From Lentzea aerocolonigenes (GTDB lineage: Bacteria > Actinomycetota > Actinomycetes > Mycobacteriales > Pseudonocardiaceae), in NCBI RefSeq assembly GCF_000955955.1, contig NZ_JYJG01000102.1, forward strand, positions 1 through 56,035: DNA of 56,035 nucleotides, given 5' to 3'. The notes below the pieces were generated by a model. It did no database searches, was not told the DNA's origin, and saw nothing but the letters and a program-made list of their open reading frames with translations. Made by a program: the position numbers and the translations under genes. Positions 25,893-34,575 of this stretch are shown piece by piece (the first letter of the stretch is position 1; each line of letters begins with the position of its first letter).

Positions 25893-27062
25893 GTGCGCCA
25901 TGGTGTGGACTCGGCGGGGCTGTTCCAGCAGACCGCGCACAGCCCGTCCTACTTCGAGCTGTCGCGGACCGGTGCCGGTGAACTCGTCGACTTCTGCATC
26001 CCGTGCAACCCGTACTTCCCGACGCCCGAGATGTTCGAGGAGCTCTCGAAGAACCTCGAGTCGGTCCTGAAGTTCTACCCCAGCGACTCGTCCAAGATCG
26101 CGCAGCAGCTCTCCACCGTGCTCGGGCTCAACCCGGCCACGATCGCGATGTCGAACGGCAGCACCGAGCTGATCACGTGGATGGACCACATGTGGATCCA
26201 CGACAGCATCGCCATCCCGATCCCCACCTTCGGCAGGTGGACCGACCAGCCGATGGAGAGCAACAAGCGCGTCGACATGTTCCTGCTCCAGGAGAGCAAC
26301 AACTTCGAGCTGGACATCGACGAGTACATCAAGTTCATCCGTGCCCGCGGCAGCAGGACGGCCGTGATCTGCAACCCGAACAACCCCGACGGCGGCTACC
26401 TGTCGCGCCGGGAGATCGTCCGGTTCATGGACGAGCTGGCCGACCTGGACCTGGTCGTCATCGACGAGTCGTTCATCGACTTCGTGGAGGTCGAGCGCAA
26501 CCCGTCGGTCGCCGCCGAGGCGTCCATCCGGCCCAACGTGGTCGTGCTCAAGAGCCTCGGCAAGAACTTCGGCCTGCACGGCATCCGGTTCGGCTACCTG
26601 GTCGCGAACCCGGGCCTGGCGGGCAAGATGCGCCAGACGCTGCCGAAGTGGAACCTCAACTCCCTCGCCGAGACCGTCGTGTTCATGCTGGCCGAGCACG
26701 AGGCCGAGTACGCGGAGAGCCTGCGGTTGCTCAGCCGGGACCGCTACCGCATGGGCATGGAGCTCTCCCGCATCCCGGATCTGACCGTGTACTCGTCGCA
26801 GGCCAACTTCCTGCTGGTCAAGCTCGGCGGCGGCATGGACGGCCGCGAGCTGCGCGACCACCTGCTGTCCCGGCACCAGGTCTTCATCCGCGAGTGCGGC
26901 AACAAGCTCGGCATGAGCAGCCGCTTCGCGCGCCTGGTGGTGCGGCCCGACCAGGACGTCGACCGGCTCGTCGAAGGCATCCGCGACTTCACCCAAGCGA
27001 GGTGGACCGACCACTCCTCAAGCCACGCCAGCGAACCGTCGCTGCTCATGCACAGCGCCTGA
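25893..27062 (+). CDS. PLP-dependent aminotransferase (HisC-like, fold type I)
   Basis: A 389-residue class I/II aminotransferase related to histidinol-phosphate aminotransferases. The PLP lysine is Lys224 in SLGKNFGLHGIRFGY. VICNPNNPDGGYL supplies the cofactor-ring contacts, VVIDESFIDF the pyridine-N Asp, and MSSRFARLVV the carboxylate Arg. Start is GTG 25893, with GGAG seven bases upstream; an in-frame ATG at 25851 lacks a ribosome site. It is followed after 25 bases by the DUF4331 gene, forming the first gene of an unusual metal-related operon. Substrate unknown; not obviously part of histidine synthesis. Confidence 0.85.
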   Translation: MRHGVDSAGLFQQTAHSPSYFELSRTGAGELVDFCIPCNPYFPTPEMFEELSKNLESVLKFYPSDSSKIAQQLSTVLGLNPATIAMSNGSTELITWMDHMWIHDSIAIPIPTFGRWTDQPMESNKRVDMFLLQESNNFELDIDEYIKFIRARGSRTAVICNPNNPDGGYLSRREIVRFMDELADLDLVVIDESFIDFVEVERNPSVAAEASIRPNVVVLKSLGKNFGLHGIRFGYLVANPGLAGKMRQTLPKWNLNSLAETVVFMLAEHEAEYAESLRLLSRDRYRMGMELSRIPDLTVYSSQANFLLVKLGGGMDGRELRDHLLSRHQVFIRECGNKLGMSSRFARLVVRPDQDVDRLVEGIRDFTQARWTDHSSSHASEPSLLMHSA

Positions 27063-27087
27063 AATGCTTACCGAAAGGTCTCCTGAA

Positions 27088-28683
27088 ATGTCATCACCGC
27101 ACGTCCTCAGCGGTCGGCGCGGCCAGGTGGCTGCGGCCGCGCTGGTGGCCGCCACACTGCTCAACGCGGCGTTGTTCGGTTCGAACGCCACGGCGTCGTC
27201 GCACCGCGAAGCACCGCTGATCGCGGGTGACCCGGCCGTCGACAACACGGACCTGTACGCGTTCGTCAGCCCGGACCACAAGGACACGGTCACGCTGGTC
27301 GGCAACTGGTCGGGCTTCCAGGAGCCCAACGGCGGCCCCAACTTCTTCCCGTGGGCCGAGGACGCCCAGTACGACTTCAACGTCGACAACGACGGCGACG
27401 CCAAGCCCGACGTCATCCTGCGGTTCATGTTCCACAACGACGACCGGCGCAAGAACAACACGTTCCTGTACGCCAACGGTGTCGTGGACTCGCTCGACGA
27501 CGAGAACCTGTTGTTCCGCCAGCGCTACGACCTCGAGGCGATCTACTCGAACGGCCAGAAGGTCAAGCTCGCCAACAACGCCCCGGTCGCGCCGTCGCCC
27601 AACGGCCCCGCGTCGATGCCGGACTTCAAGAAGCTGCGCGACCAGGCGATCGTGCAGATCCCCGGCGGCGGCAAGGTCTACGCCGGCCCGTCCGACGACG
27701 CGTTCTTCGCTGACCTGCGCGTGTTCGACCTGCTCTACGGCGGCAACCTGAGCGAGGTCGGCCAGGACACGCTGCGCGGCTACAACGTCAACACCATCGC
27801 GATCCAGCTGCCCAAGCACGCGCTGGCGCTCAAGAACGACGTGCACCGCAACCCGAACATCGGCGTCTGGAGCACCACGTCACGGCGCAGCCTGAAGCTC
27901 TCGCCCGGCAAGGCCGAGGGCTACGGCGACTTCGTGCAGGTCTCCCGCCTGGGCAACCCGCTGGTCAACGAGGTCGTCGCCCCCGCGGGCCTCAAGGACG
28001 CGTTCAACGGCCTGCGCCCCGACCAGGACGCCGGCGTGAAGGACCTCGTGGACCGGGTCGTGAACCCGGAGCTGCCGAAGCTGATCGAGGGCATCTACAA
28101 GATCCCGGCACCGCAGGGCCAGCGCGACGACCTGGCCGAGATCTTCCTGACCGGCATCACCAAGAAGCTGGGCGCGCAGATCAACGCCGACCTGAACTCG
28201 CAGGTCAACAACGCCGACGTCGACCAGCGGCGGTTCCGCCCCAGCGAGATGCTGCGGCTGAACCTGATGATCGACCCGAACCCCAACCCGAACCGCCTCG
28301 GCCTGCTCGCCGGTGACACGCAGGGCTTCCCGAACGGCCGCCGCCTCACCGACGACGTGGTGGACATCGCGGTGCAGGCGATGGAGGGTGCCGCGGCGTC
28401 CGGCAAGCTCGTCGACGCGCTCGCCACGGGTGACAAGGTCGACGCGAACGACCAGCCGTTCGAGGCGAACTTCCCGTACGTCGGCCTGCCCCGCAACGGC
28501 ACCGCCGTCAACACCAACGGCAACACCGCCAACGTCGCGGTCAACAACGTCGGCAAGATCGGCACCCTCGACCCGATGGCGATGACCACCGCGGTGGGCT
28601 CCGCGCTCGTGTTCGGCGCCGCGTTCTTCCTGTGGCGCAAGCGGCAGCAGCACATCCGCAAGTACGGGTCGCACTCGAAGTGA
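27088..28683 (+). CDS. secreted, C-terminally anchored DUF4331 protein
   Basis: A 531-residue protein. Signal peptide: VAAAALVAATLLNAALFG, cleaved near TASS. The DUF4331 family start is SSHREAPLIAGDPAVDNTDL, followed by the beta-rich body with NWSGFQEPNGGPNFF. A single membrane helix with positive residues ends it (VFGAAFFLWRKRQ), so it is probably anchored outside the cytoplasm. ATG 27088 is preferred; an ATG at 27064 adds eight residues. It ends in a GTGA overlap with the TPR gene. Family function is unknown; it often occurs with TPR and metal-transport genes. Confidence 0.85.
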   Translation: MSSPHVLSGRRGQVAAAALVAATLLNAALFGSNATASSHREAPLIAGDPAVDNTDLYAFVSPDHKDTVTLVGNWSGFQEPNGGPNFFPWAEDAQYDFNVDNDGDAKPDVILRFMFHNDDRRKNNTFLYANGVVDSLDDENLLFRQRYDLEAIYSNGQKVKLANNAPVAPSPNGPASMPDFKKLRDQAIVQIPGGGKVYAGPSDDAFFADLRVFDLLYGGNLSEVGQDTLRGYNVNTIAIQLPKHALALKNDVHRNPNIGVWSTTSRRSLKLSPGKAEGYGDFVQVSRLGNPLVNEVVAPAGLKDAFNGLRPDQDAGVKDLVDRVVNPELPKLIEGIYKIPAPQGQRDDLAEIFLTGITKKLGAQINADLNSQVNNADVDQRRFRPSEMLRLNLMIDPNPNPNRLGLLAGDTQGFPNGRRLTDDVVDIAVQAMEGAAASGKLVDALATGDKVDANDQPFEANFPYVGLPRNGTAVNTNGNTANVAVNNVGKIGTLDPMAMTTAVGSALVFGAAFFLWRKRQQHIRKYGSHSK

Positions 28684-29978
28684 AGTACCAACAACGGCAG
28701 GCCGTCGCGGTGGTTCTCCTGGTCACCGCGGCGCTTGCCTACCTCGCCGCCTCCGGTCCTGCCGACAGCAGGGCCGGGGGCGCGCCCCCTGAGCAGGCTC
28801 CCGTCGTCGCACAGCAGAACGAGATGCACCGCGTGGTGCACCAGCTGCAGCAGCGACTGCACAACCTGCCACAGGACAAGGACTCCTGGGCCAAGCTCGG
28901 CGCGTCCTATGTGGAGCTGGCGCGCGTCACGGCCGACCCCTCGTACTACGCGAAGGCCGAGGGCGCGCTGAAGAACGCGGGCGACACCGGCCTCGCCGCC
29001 ATCGGCATGGGCACGCTGGCCAACGCCCGGCACGACTTCCCCACGGCCCGCGACTGGGCCCGGAAGGCCATCACCGCACTGCCGTCGTCCGCGCAGGCGT
29101 ACGGCGTGCTGGCGGACGCGTTGACGCAGCTCGGCGACGACGCGGGCGCCCAGGACGCGGTGCAGAAGATGCTGGACCTCAAGCCCAACACGGCGTCGTT
29201 CGCCCGCGCCTCCTTCCACTTCGAGCTCCACGGCGACGTCGACGGCGCCCGCGACGCGATGACGCGCGCGCTGACCGCTGCCGCGACGCCCGAGGAGATC
29301 GCGTTCTGCCAGTACCGGCTGGGCGAACTCGCGTTCGACCACAACCGGCTCGACGAAGCCGCTCAGCACTACGAGCAGGGACTGGCGGCGAGAGGAGACG
29401 ACATGACTCTCACTCAGGGCAAGGCGAAGGTCGCGGTGGCACGGGGTGAGGCCCCGGTCGCCCTGGAGACCTACCGCAAGCTGGTAGCTCGCGCTCCCCT
29501 GCCGCAGTACCTGCAGGAGTACGCGGAGCTGCTGGAGGCCAACGGCAAGACCGAGGAAGCGGCACGGCAGTACGACGTGCTGTCCGAGCAGCAGCGGCTG
29601 ATGGAGTCGCAGGGCGCCTCCGACGACCTCGCCGCCGCTCTCGTGGCCGCCGACCGCGGCGACGGCATGCAGGCGCTGCGCCGGGCCGAGGCCGAGTGGA
29701 GCCGCCGCCAGAGCGTCTTCGTGGCCGACGCGATGGCCTGGGCGCTGCACATGAACGGCCGCGACGCCGAGGCTCTCTCGTACTCGGACCGCGCCAACGC
29801 GCTGGGCTGGCAGAACGCCACGTTCTCCTACCACCGCGGCATGATCCTCGCCGCCCTCGGCCGCGTCGCCGAAGCCCAGGAGGCTCTGGTGCAGGCGTTG
29901 CGGCTGAACGCGAACTTCTCCCCGCTGCAGGCCCTGAAGGCGGGCCGCAAGCTCGCCGAGCTGCGAGGCGGCCGGTGA
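28680..29978 (+). CDS. exported TPR repeat protein
   Basis: A 432-residue protein with an N-terminal membrane segment (AVAVVLLVTAALAYLAAS) followed by about ten TPR-like helix pairs; clear ones are ARDWARKAITALPSSAQAY, LDEAAQHYEQGLAARGDD and AEAQEALVQALRLNANF. It lies outside the membrane or anchored to it and should serve as a protein-binding scaffold. The GTG at 28680 overlaps the DUF4331 stop, and its stop overlaps the transporter start (GTGA), so the three are translationally coupled. Confidence 0.85.
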   Translation: MKYQQRQAVAVVLLVTAALAYLAASGPADSRAGGAPPEQAPVVAQQNEMHRVVHQLQQRLHNLPQDKDSWAKLGASYVELARVTADPSYYAKAEGALKNAGDTGLAAIGMGTLANARHDFPTARDWARKAITALPSSAQAYGVLADALTQLGDDAGAQDAVQKMLDLKPNTASFARASFHFELHGDVDGARDAMTRALTAAATPEEIAFCQYRLGELAFDHNRLDEAAQHYEQGLAARGDDMTLTQGKAKVAVARGEAPVALETYRKLVARAPLPQYLQEYAELLEANGKTEEAARQYDVLSEQQRLMESQGASDDLAAALVAADRGDGMQALRRAEAEWSRRQSVFVADAMAWALHMNGRDAEALSYSDRANALGWQNATFSYHRGMILAALGRVAEAQEALVQALRLNANFSPLQALKAGRKLAELRGGR

Positions 29979-31393
29979 GTCTGTCCAACTGGGTCGTGCG
30001 GCCCGTCCTGGTCGTGGCCCTCCTGCTGGCGGGCATCTTCTTCATCCACGGCGAGGCGTCCGCGCACCCGCTGGGCAACTTCAGCGTCAACCACTACCAC
30101 GGCCTGCACCTGCACCCGGACCGCATCGACCTGAGATCCGTGGTCGACGTCGCGGAGATCCCGACGCTGCAGGAGAACCTGAAGGCACGGGACGCCAAGC
30201 AGTGGTGTGACGAGGTCGCGAGGACCGACGAGTCCACAGTGGACGGGCGTCGCATCACCTGGACGCTCTCCAGCTCCACCAAGGATCACCCCAAAGGCCA
30301 GGCGGATCTCTCCACGACCCGCCTGGTCTGCGAGTTCACCGCCAAGGTCGACCTGGATCGACCGGCACAGCTGCAGTTCCGCGACGAGTCGAACATCGAC
30401 CGCGTGGGCTGGCGCGAGATCACCGCGGCCGGTTCCGGGATCAAGCTGACCAACTCCTCCGTGCCGACCGAGAGCATCAGCAACGAGCTCCGGACGTATC
30501 CCGAGGACCTGCTCAGCAACCCGATGGACGTCCGGTCCGTCACCTTCAACGCCTCACCGGGCAGCGGCTCGGAGCCCAAGAAGGCCTCCGGCTCCCCCAT
30601 CCAGTCGTTGAGCGTCACCGCGTCCGCCCTGAACGACATCCTGGGCAGCTCCGAGCTCACGCCGTGGCTCGGATTTTTGGCTGTGCTGCTCTCGTTGCTG
30701 CTGGGCGCGTCGCACGCGGCGTTGCCCGGCCACGGCAAGACGCTCATCGCCGCGTACCTCGCCGGCCGTCAGGGCAGGCCGAGGGACGCGTTCATCGTCG
30801 GTGCGTCGGTCACTGCCACACACACGGGTGGCGTGCTTGTTCTCGGGCTGGTCATCAGTGCTTCGAGCGCGTTGGCCGGTGAGCAGGTGCTGCGCTGGCT
30901 GGGGCTCATCAGCGGCCTGCTCATCACCGTCATCGGCGTTTTCCTGTTGCGCTCGGCCCTGACGACACGGCAGTCCGCGCTCGTCGGCGCCGGCGCCGGC
31001 GTGGGCCACGGACATGGGCACGGACACGGTCACGGGCACGGGCACGGGCACGGGCACGGGCACGGAACCGGGCACGGCCACGGGTACAGCCGGGCAAGTC
31101 TGATCGGCATGGGCGCGGCCAACGGACTGGTTCCGTCACCCTCCGCGCTCGTCGTCCTGCTCGGGGCCATGGCCTTGGGCCGGACGTGGTTCGGCGTCCT
31201 GCTGGTCCTCGGCTACGGAATCGGCATGGCCGGCACGCTCACCGCGGTCGGATTGCTGCTGGTGAAAGCCCGTGACCGCGTCGAGAAATTCCTGGACGGC
31301 CGTGCCACCCGCGCCCTCTCGCATTACGCACCCGTCGGCACAGCCGCGATGGTGATCGTCGTCGGAGGATGGCTCACATTGCAGGCCGTCTGA
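29975..31393 (+). CDS. NicO-family nickel/cobalt-type transporter with extracytoplasmic domain
   Basis: A 472-residue protein in three parts. A signal segment (VLVVALLLAGIFFIHG) leads to an extracytoplasmic domain (about 30-215) starting AHPLGNFSVNHYHGLHLH. The membrane part has the NicO/RcnA motif GASHAALPGHGKT near residue 247 and ATHTGGVLVLG, and a His-rich loop (31004-31084) lies between helices. These features indicate divalent-metal efflux, probably nickel or cobalt; direction and metal are inferred. It ends the operon, followed by a strong terminator. Confidence 0.85.
   Translation: MSLSNWVVRPVLVVALLLAGIFFIHGEASAHPLGNFSVNHYHGLHLHPDRIDLRSVVDVAEIPTLQENLKARDAKQWCDEVARTDESTVDGRRITWTLSSSTKDHPKGQADLSTTRLVCEFTAKVDLDRPAQLQFRDESNIDRVGWREITAAGSGIKLTNSSVPTESISNELRTYPEDLLSNPMDVRSVTFNASPGSGSEPKKASGSPIQSLSVTASALNDILGSSELTPWLGFLAVLLSLLLGASHAALPGHGKTLIAAYLAGRQGRPRDAFIVGASVTATHTGGVLVLGLVISASSALAGEQVLRWLGLISGLLITVIGVFLLRSALTTRQSALVGAGAGVGHGHGHGHGHGHGHGHGHGHGTGHGHGYSRASLIGMGAANGLVPSPSALVVLLGAMALGRTWFGVLLVLGYGIGMAGTLTAVGLLLVKARDRVEKFLDGRATRALSHYAPVGTAAMVIVVGGWLTLQAV
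31004..31084 (+). repeat. GGGCAC hexamer run encoding a Gly-His loop
   Basis: About thirteen tandem Gly-His codon pairs (GGN CAY), interrupted by GGAACC (Gly-Thr) and ending GHGY. In protein terms it is the cytoplasmic His-rich metal-binding loop of the transporter. The repeat is prone to slippage, so length may vary between strains. Confidence 0.8.
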
Positions 31394-31420
31394 ATTACAT
31401 CATTGTGAGTAACAACGACT

Positions 31421-31451
31421 GAGGCCCGGATTCCAGTGGAATCCGGGCCTC
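31421..31451. terminator. strong bidirectional terminator
   Basis: GAGGCCCGGATTCC (31421-31434) and GGAATCCGGGCCTC (31438-31451) form a perfect 14-base stem with a 3-base loop AGT. TGCTTCT follows on the plus strand. It separates the metal operon from the convergent anti-sigma gene. Confidence 0.9.
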
Positions 31452-31481
31452 TGCTTCTAGGGATTACAGTCGTTTCTACCC

Positions 31482-32234
31482 TTACTGCCCTTGCAGGTTC
31501 GCCACCACGAAGGCCTTGCCCTCCGCGTTCTCGACCGCGATCGACTTCACCTGGTCCGGCGGAACGCTGACCACGCCGGACACCTTGGCGCCAGGCGACT
31601 TCGAGGTCCACGCGAACGCCTCGGCCTTGCTGCCGTCCGCCGTGACCACGACCAGCTTGCACTTCTGTGCGACCGGCAGGCCTTGAATGTCGGCCTTGAC
31701 CTCGTAGCGGTCCTGCGATGACGGCGCTATCTCCGCCACCATCTTGATCCCACCCGTCGTCGCCTCACCCGTCCTGGACGCGGCAGCGCTCGTTCCCGGC
31801 CCCTGGTTCTGCATGAACACCGCGGCGCCACCGAACGCCACCACCGCGGCCACAGCCGCGGCGGCGAGGTAGCCCGGCCAGCGGCGAGGCTTGGCGTGCT
31901 GCGGTTCGGGGAAGTCCTCCACCGGCTGCGGACTGGCTCTCGGCTGCGGATCCGCCACCCGCGGCTGCGGGATGACGGACTCGTTCCGGATCTGCCGCAG
32001 CGTCCGCTGCAGCAACAGGTCCGACGGCTTGGGCAGGTCGTCCTCGAGCTCGTGCAGGAATGCTTCCCGAGGTATCTCGTCGAGCACCATGCGGATCCGA
32101 TGGAAGTCGGCGACCTGCGCACGGCAGGACGGGCAGCCCCTCAGGTGCTGCTCCACGCCATGACTCTCGTGCGCGTCCAGAACGCCGAGCGCGTAGCAGC
32201 CAAGAGTGACCGCGTCGTGCGCGCCAGCTGTCAT
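31482..32234 (-). CDS. zinc-finger anti-sigma factor
   Basis: A 250-residue membrane anti-sigma factor of the RskA/RsgI class. The zinc-binding motif HLRGCPSC (HxxxCxxC) lies at residues 30-37, the membrane helix YLAAAAVAAVVAFGGAAVF near residue 125, and an extracytoplasmic RskA-like domain follows. ATG 32234 has GGAGG seven bases upstream. No sigma gene adjoins it; the next upstream gene is a TetR regulator on the same strand, so its sigma partner must be elsewhere. Confidence 0.85.
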   Translation of the reverse strand: MTAGAHDAVTLGCYALGVLDAHESHGVEQHLRGCPSCRAQVADFHRIRMVLDEIPREAFLHELEDDLPKPSDLLLQRTLRQIRNESVIPQPRVADPQPRASPQPVEDFPEPQHAKPRRWPGYLAAAAVAAVVAFGGAAVFMQNQGPGTSAAASRTGEATTGGIKMVAEIAPSSQDRYEVKADIQGLPVAQKCKLVVVTADGSKAEAFAWTSKSPGAKVSGVVSVPPDQVKSIAVENAEGKAFVVANLQGQ

Positions 32235-32440
32235 ACGACCTCCTCGTCGTCCCGATTCGACCCCCGCGGCGAAACGGTGTCACAAGGAAAACGCGCAGAT
32301 AGGAGTGGTTGGTTCAGCCTGCGAACGAGTTCATTCTGATTGCGCATAACAATGGCATTACGTAACCGCGCAACTACCGTTCAGGGGTGACGTGAGCAGG
32401 GCATTTCACTCGATCGGACGACTCAAGGTGTCTCGAATGG

Positions 32441-33202
32441 CTACAGGCACGTCTCTCGACGAACCAACGGTGCTTCCCTCTGCCGTTCCTCAGCTTCGAT
32501 GAACACCGCGAGCCCGTCCAGCACCCGCGCCAGACCGAACTCGAACTCGTCCAGCGGCCGTTCGTACCCGCCCGTGGTCCAGATGTGCGTCATCATCGGC
32601 AGCCGTTCGGGCGTGAAGTGCTCCCAGAGTTCGTCGCGGTCGTTCCACCAGTCCTCCTCGCTCACCCCGGTCTCCCGTTCGGCGAGGACCCTGTCCGCCA
32701 TCGTCCTGCCGACGCCGGCGACGAACTGGCCGATGCTCGTGACGACCGCGACGATCTCTTCGGGCTTGAGGTTGAGCCCCGAGACCACCGCGAACGCCGC
32801 GTCCGTGCGGGTCATGGCATTCGGGCCGGGCATCCGTCGCGCGTTGGTGAGCTGCAGCAGCCACGGGTGCGCGCAGTACATCGACCACAGCTGCCGCGCG
32901 TAGAAGTCCAGCCCGTCGCGCCAGGTGGTTTTGGGCGTTTGTTCGGTCTCGCCCCACACGGCGTCGACCATGAGGTCCAGCAGCTCGGACTTGCCGGGGA
33001 CGTGCCGGTACAGCGACATCGTGGTGAAGCCCAGGGTCTCGGCGACGCGGCGCATCGTCAGCGCCTCGATGCCCTCCGCGTCGGCGACCTTGATGGCCGC
33101 CTCGACCACCCTCGCCTGGCTGAGCGCGGCCTTGGGTCCCCTGGTCGGTTCTGCAGGCGTCTCCCACAACAGGCGCACGCTGCGGTTCCGGTCGTCCTTC
33201 AC
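32441..33202 (-). CDS. TetR/AcrR family regulator
   Basis: A 253-residue repressor-type protein. The helix-turn-helix is ALTMRRVAETLGFTTMSLYRHV at about residues 47-68 (TetR_N), and the C-terminal part matches the TetR_C_1 class of drug-responsive repressors. GTG 33202 has GAGGGGG upstream. It is divergent from the DrrA-type ATPase gene and a palindrome lies between them at 33250-33264, so it probably represses the exporter and itself. Confidence 0.87.
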   Translation of the reverse strand: MKDDRNRSVRLLWETPAEPTRGPKAALSQARVVEAAIKVADAEGIEALTMRRVAETLGFTTMSLYRHVPGKSELLDLMVDAVWGETEQTPKTTWRDGLDFYARQLWSMYCAHPWLLQLTNARRMPGPNAMTRTDAAFAVVSGLNLKPEEIVAVVTSIGQFVAGVGRTMADRVLAERETGVSEEDWWNDRDELWEHFTPERLPMMTHIWTTGGYERPLDEFEFGLARVLDGLAVFIEAEERQREAPLVRRETCL

Positions 33203-33249
33203 CCAGCCCCCTCGTCTTCACAAGCCTCTTGCATGTGAATCCTAGAACC

Positions 33250-33264
33250 GTGTACAACGTACAC
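33250..33264. promoter_or_regulatory. palindromic operator between the TetR gene and the exporter
   Basis: GTGTAC-AAC-GTACAC is a perfect 6+6 inverted repeat with a 3-base centre, placed in the 103-base divergent region. A related half (TTTGTACG) follows about 15 bases downstream. The size and place fit a TetR operator. Confidence 0.7.
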
Positions 33265-33305
33265 CTCGTTTACTTTGTACGCAGTTACGCCACGGGGGTG
33301 AAGTC

Positions 33306-34268
33306 GTGGGACACGCAGTGCTCGCGGAAGGCCTGCGGAAGAGGTACGACCAGAAGGCGGCGCTGGACGGGTTCGACCTGGCCGTGCCCGCCGGAACGGT
33401 GTGCGGGCTGCTCGGCCCGAACGGCGCGGGCAAGACGACCGCGGTGCGCATCCTGGCCACGTTGCTGCGCCTGGACGGCGGCCGCGCGGAGGTGGCGGGC
33501 TTCGACGTGACCCGCGAGGCACCCGCAGTGCGCCGGCAGGTGGCGTTGAACGGCCAGCAGTCGACGGTCGACGACGTGCTGACCGGCAAGGAGAACCTGG
33601 TGATGTGGGGCCGGCTCTACCACCTCTCTCGTCGCCAGGCTTCTTCGCGCGCCGACGAGCTGTTGGAGCAGTTCGGCCTCACCGAGGCTGCCGGGAAACG
33701 CGCCAAGCAGTACTCGGGCGGCATGCGGCGCCGGCTGGACCTGGCGTCGAGCTTCATCATGCGGCCGTCGGTGCTCTTCCTGGACGAGCCGACGACCGGC
33801 CTCGACCCGCGCAACCGCGGCGAGGTGTGGCGCGAGGTGAAGCGGGTGGTCGCGGAGGGGACGACGGTGCTGCTCACCACGCAGTACCTGGACGAGGCCG
33901 ACCAGCTGGCCGACCAGATCGTCGTGCTGGACACCGGCCGGGTCGCGGCTTCCGGCACGCCGGACCAGCTCAAGTCGAAGCTCGGCGGCGACCGGATCGA
34001 GGTCGTGGCGCGGACTTCGGAGGAGCTGCCGATCGTGCGGGACGTGCTCGGGCCGGACGCCGAGGTGGACCTGGACTCGTTCCGGGTGAGCGCGGCGGTG
34101 ACCGACCGGGTGGCTGCCTTGACCTGGGTGACGTCGGCGCTGGCGGCCAAGGGGGTCGAGGCGGAGGACATCGCGCTGCGGCGGCCGACGTTGGACGAGG
34201 TGTTTCTGGCGATCACGGGCCACAAGGCGGTCGACACGTCTGGCGGCAACTCGGGGGTGCGGGTGTGA
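33306..34268 (+). CDS. DrrA-type ABC exporter ATPase
   Basis: A 320-residue ATPase with the daunorubicin-resistance (DrrA) layout. Walker A is GPNGAGKTTAV near residue 39, the signature YSGGMRRRLDLA, Walker B VLFLDEPTTGLDP, and the DrrA C-terminal domain ends TLDEVFLAITGH. Start is GTG 33306. Its stop overlaps a GTG (34265-34268), so translation re-initiates into the repeat-derived mini-ORF chain that precedes the permease. The regulation suggests drug or metabolite efflux; substrate unknown. Confidence 0.9.
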   Translation: MGHAVLAEGLRKRYDQKAALDGFDLAVPAGTVCGLLGPNGAGKTTAVRILATLLRLDGGRAEVAGFDVTREAPAVRRQVALNGQQSTVDDVLTGKENLVMWGRLYHLSRRQASSRADELLEQFGLTEAAGKRAKQYSGGMRRRLDLASSFIMRPSVLFLDEPTTGLDPRNRGEVWREVKRVVAEGTTVLLTTQYLDEADQLADQIVVLDTGRVAASGTPDQLKSKLGGDRIEVVARTSEELPIVRDVLGPDAEVDLDSFRVSAAVTDRVAALTWVTSALAAKGVEAEDIALRRPTLDEVFLAITGHKAVDTSGGNSGVRV

Positions 34269-34321
34269 GCAGGCCGGGCGTGAGCAGGCCGGGCGTGAGC
34301 AGGCCGGGGGTGCGGGCGTGA
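34265..34321 (+). CDS. mini-ORF 1 of the xTGA chain
   Basis: Eighteen codons starting in the GTGA overlap with the ATPase stop and ending in a GTGA overlap with the next mini-ORF. It encodes three copies of a 5-residue unit (MSRPG VSRPG VSRPG VRA), i.e. a 15-base repeat GTGAGCAGGCCGGGC. It looks like repeated copies of a start region. Whether the peptide exists is unknown. Confidence 0.35.
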   Translation: MSRPGVSRPGVSRPGVRA

Positions 34322-34575
34322 GCAGGCCCGGCGCGGGCACGGCCACCGGCGCCGATGTGAGCGGGCCGGGCGCGGGCACGGCCACCGGTGCGAGAAGTAC
34401 GGGTGCGAGAGGTACGGGTGCGAGCGGTGGTGAGGCGGGCGCGAGCACGGCGGCCAGCGCGGACAACGCGGACGTGAGCGGCGGCGGAACGGGAGCGGCG
34501 GCTGGCTCTGGACGCGCAGGCGTGAGTGGCACAGGAGCCAGCACGGGGCGGTCGAGGCGGGCGACGCGGGAATGA
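34318..34575 (+). CDS. mini-ORF 2 of the xTGA chain
   Basis: Eighty-five codons of low-complexity Gly/Ala/Ser/Thr (MSRPGAGTATGADVSGPGAG and similar), starting in a GTGA overlap and ending in an ATGA overlap (34572-34575). No fold is expected. It may work only as a relay for ribosomes. Confidence 0.35.
   Translation: MSRPGAGTATGADVSGPGAGTATGARSTGARGTGASGGEAGASTAASADNADVSGGGTGAAAGSGRAGVSGTGASTGRSRRATRE

Noticed and set aside
27094..27846. Long antisense frames such as this one (also 956-2335 plus, 8343-9155 minus, 13361-15301 plus, 44269-45654 plus)
   Set aside because: They are shadows of strong genes on the other strand, with arginine/alanine- or glutamate-rich composition and no recognised domain.
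32235..32330. ECF-type promoter (GAAC...CGTT) upstream of the anti-sigma gene
   Set aside because: Spacing is 18 bases and the -35 lacks the first G; similar matches occur by chance in GC-rich DNA.
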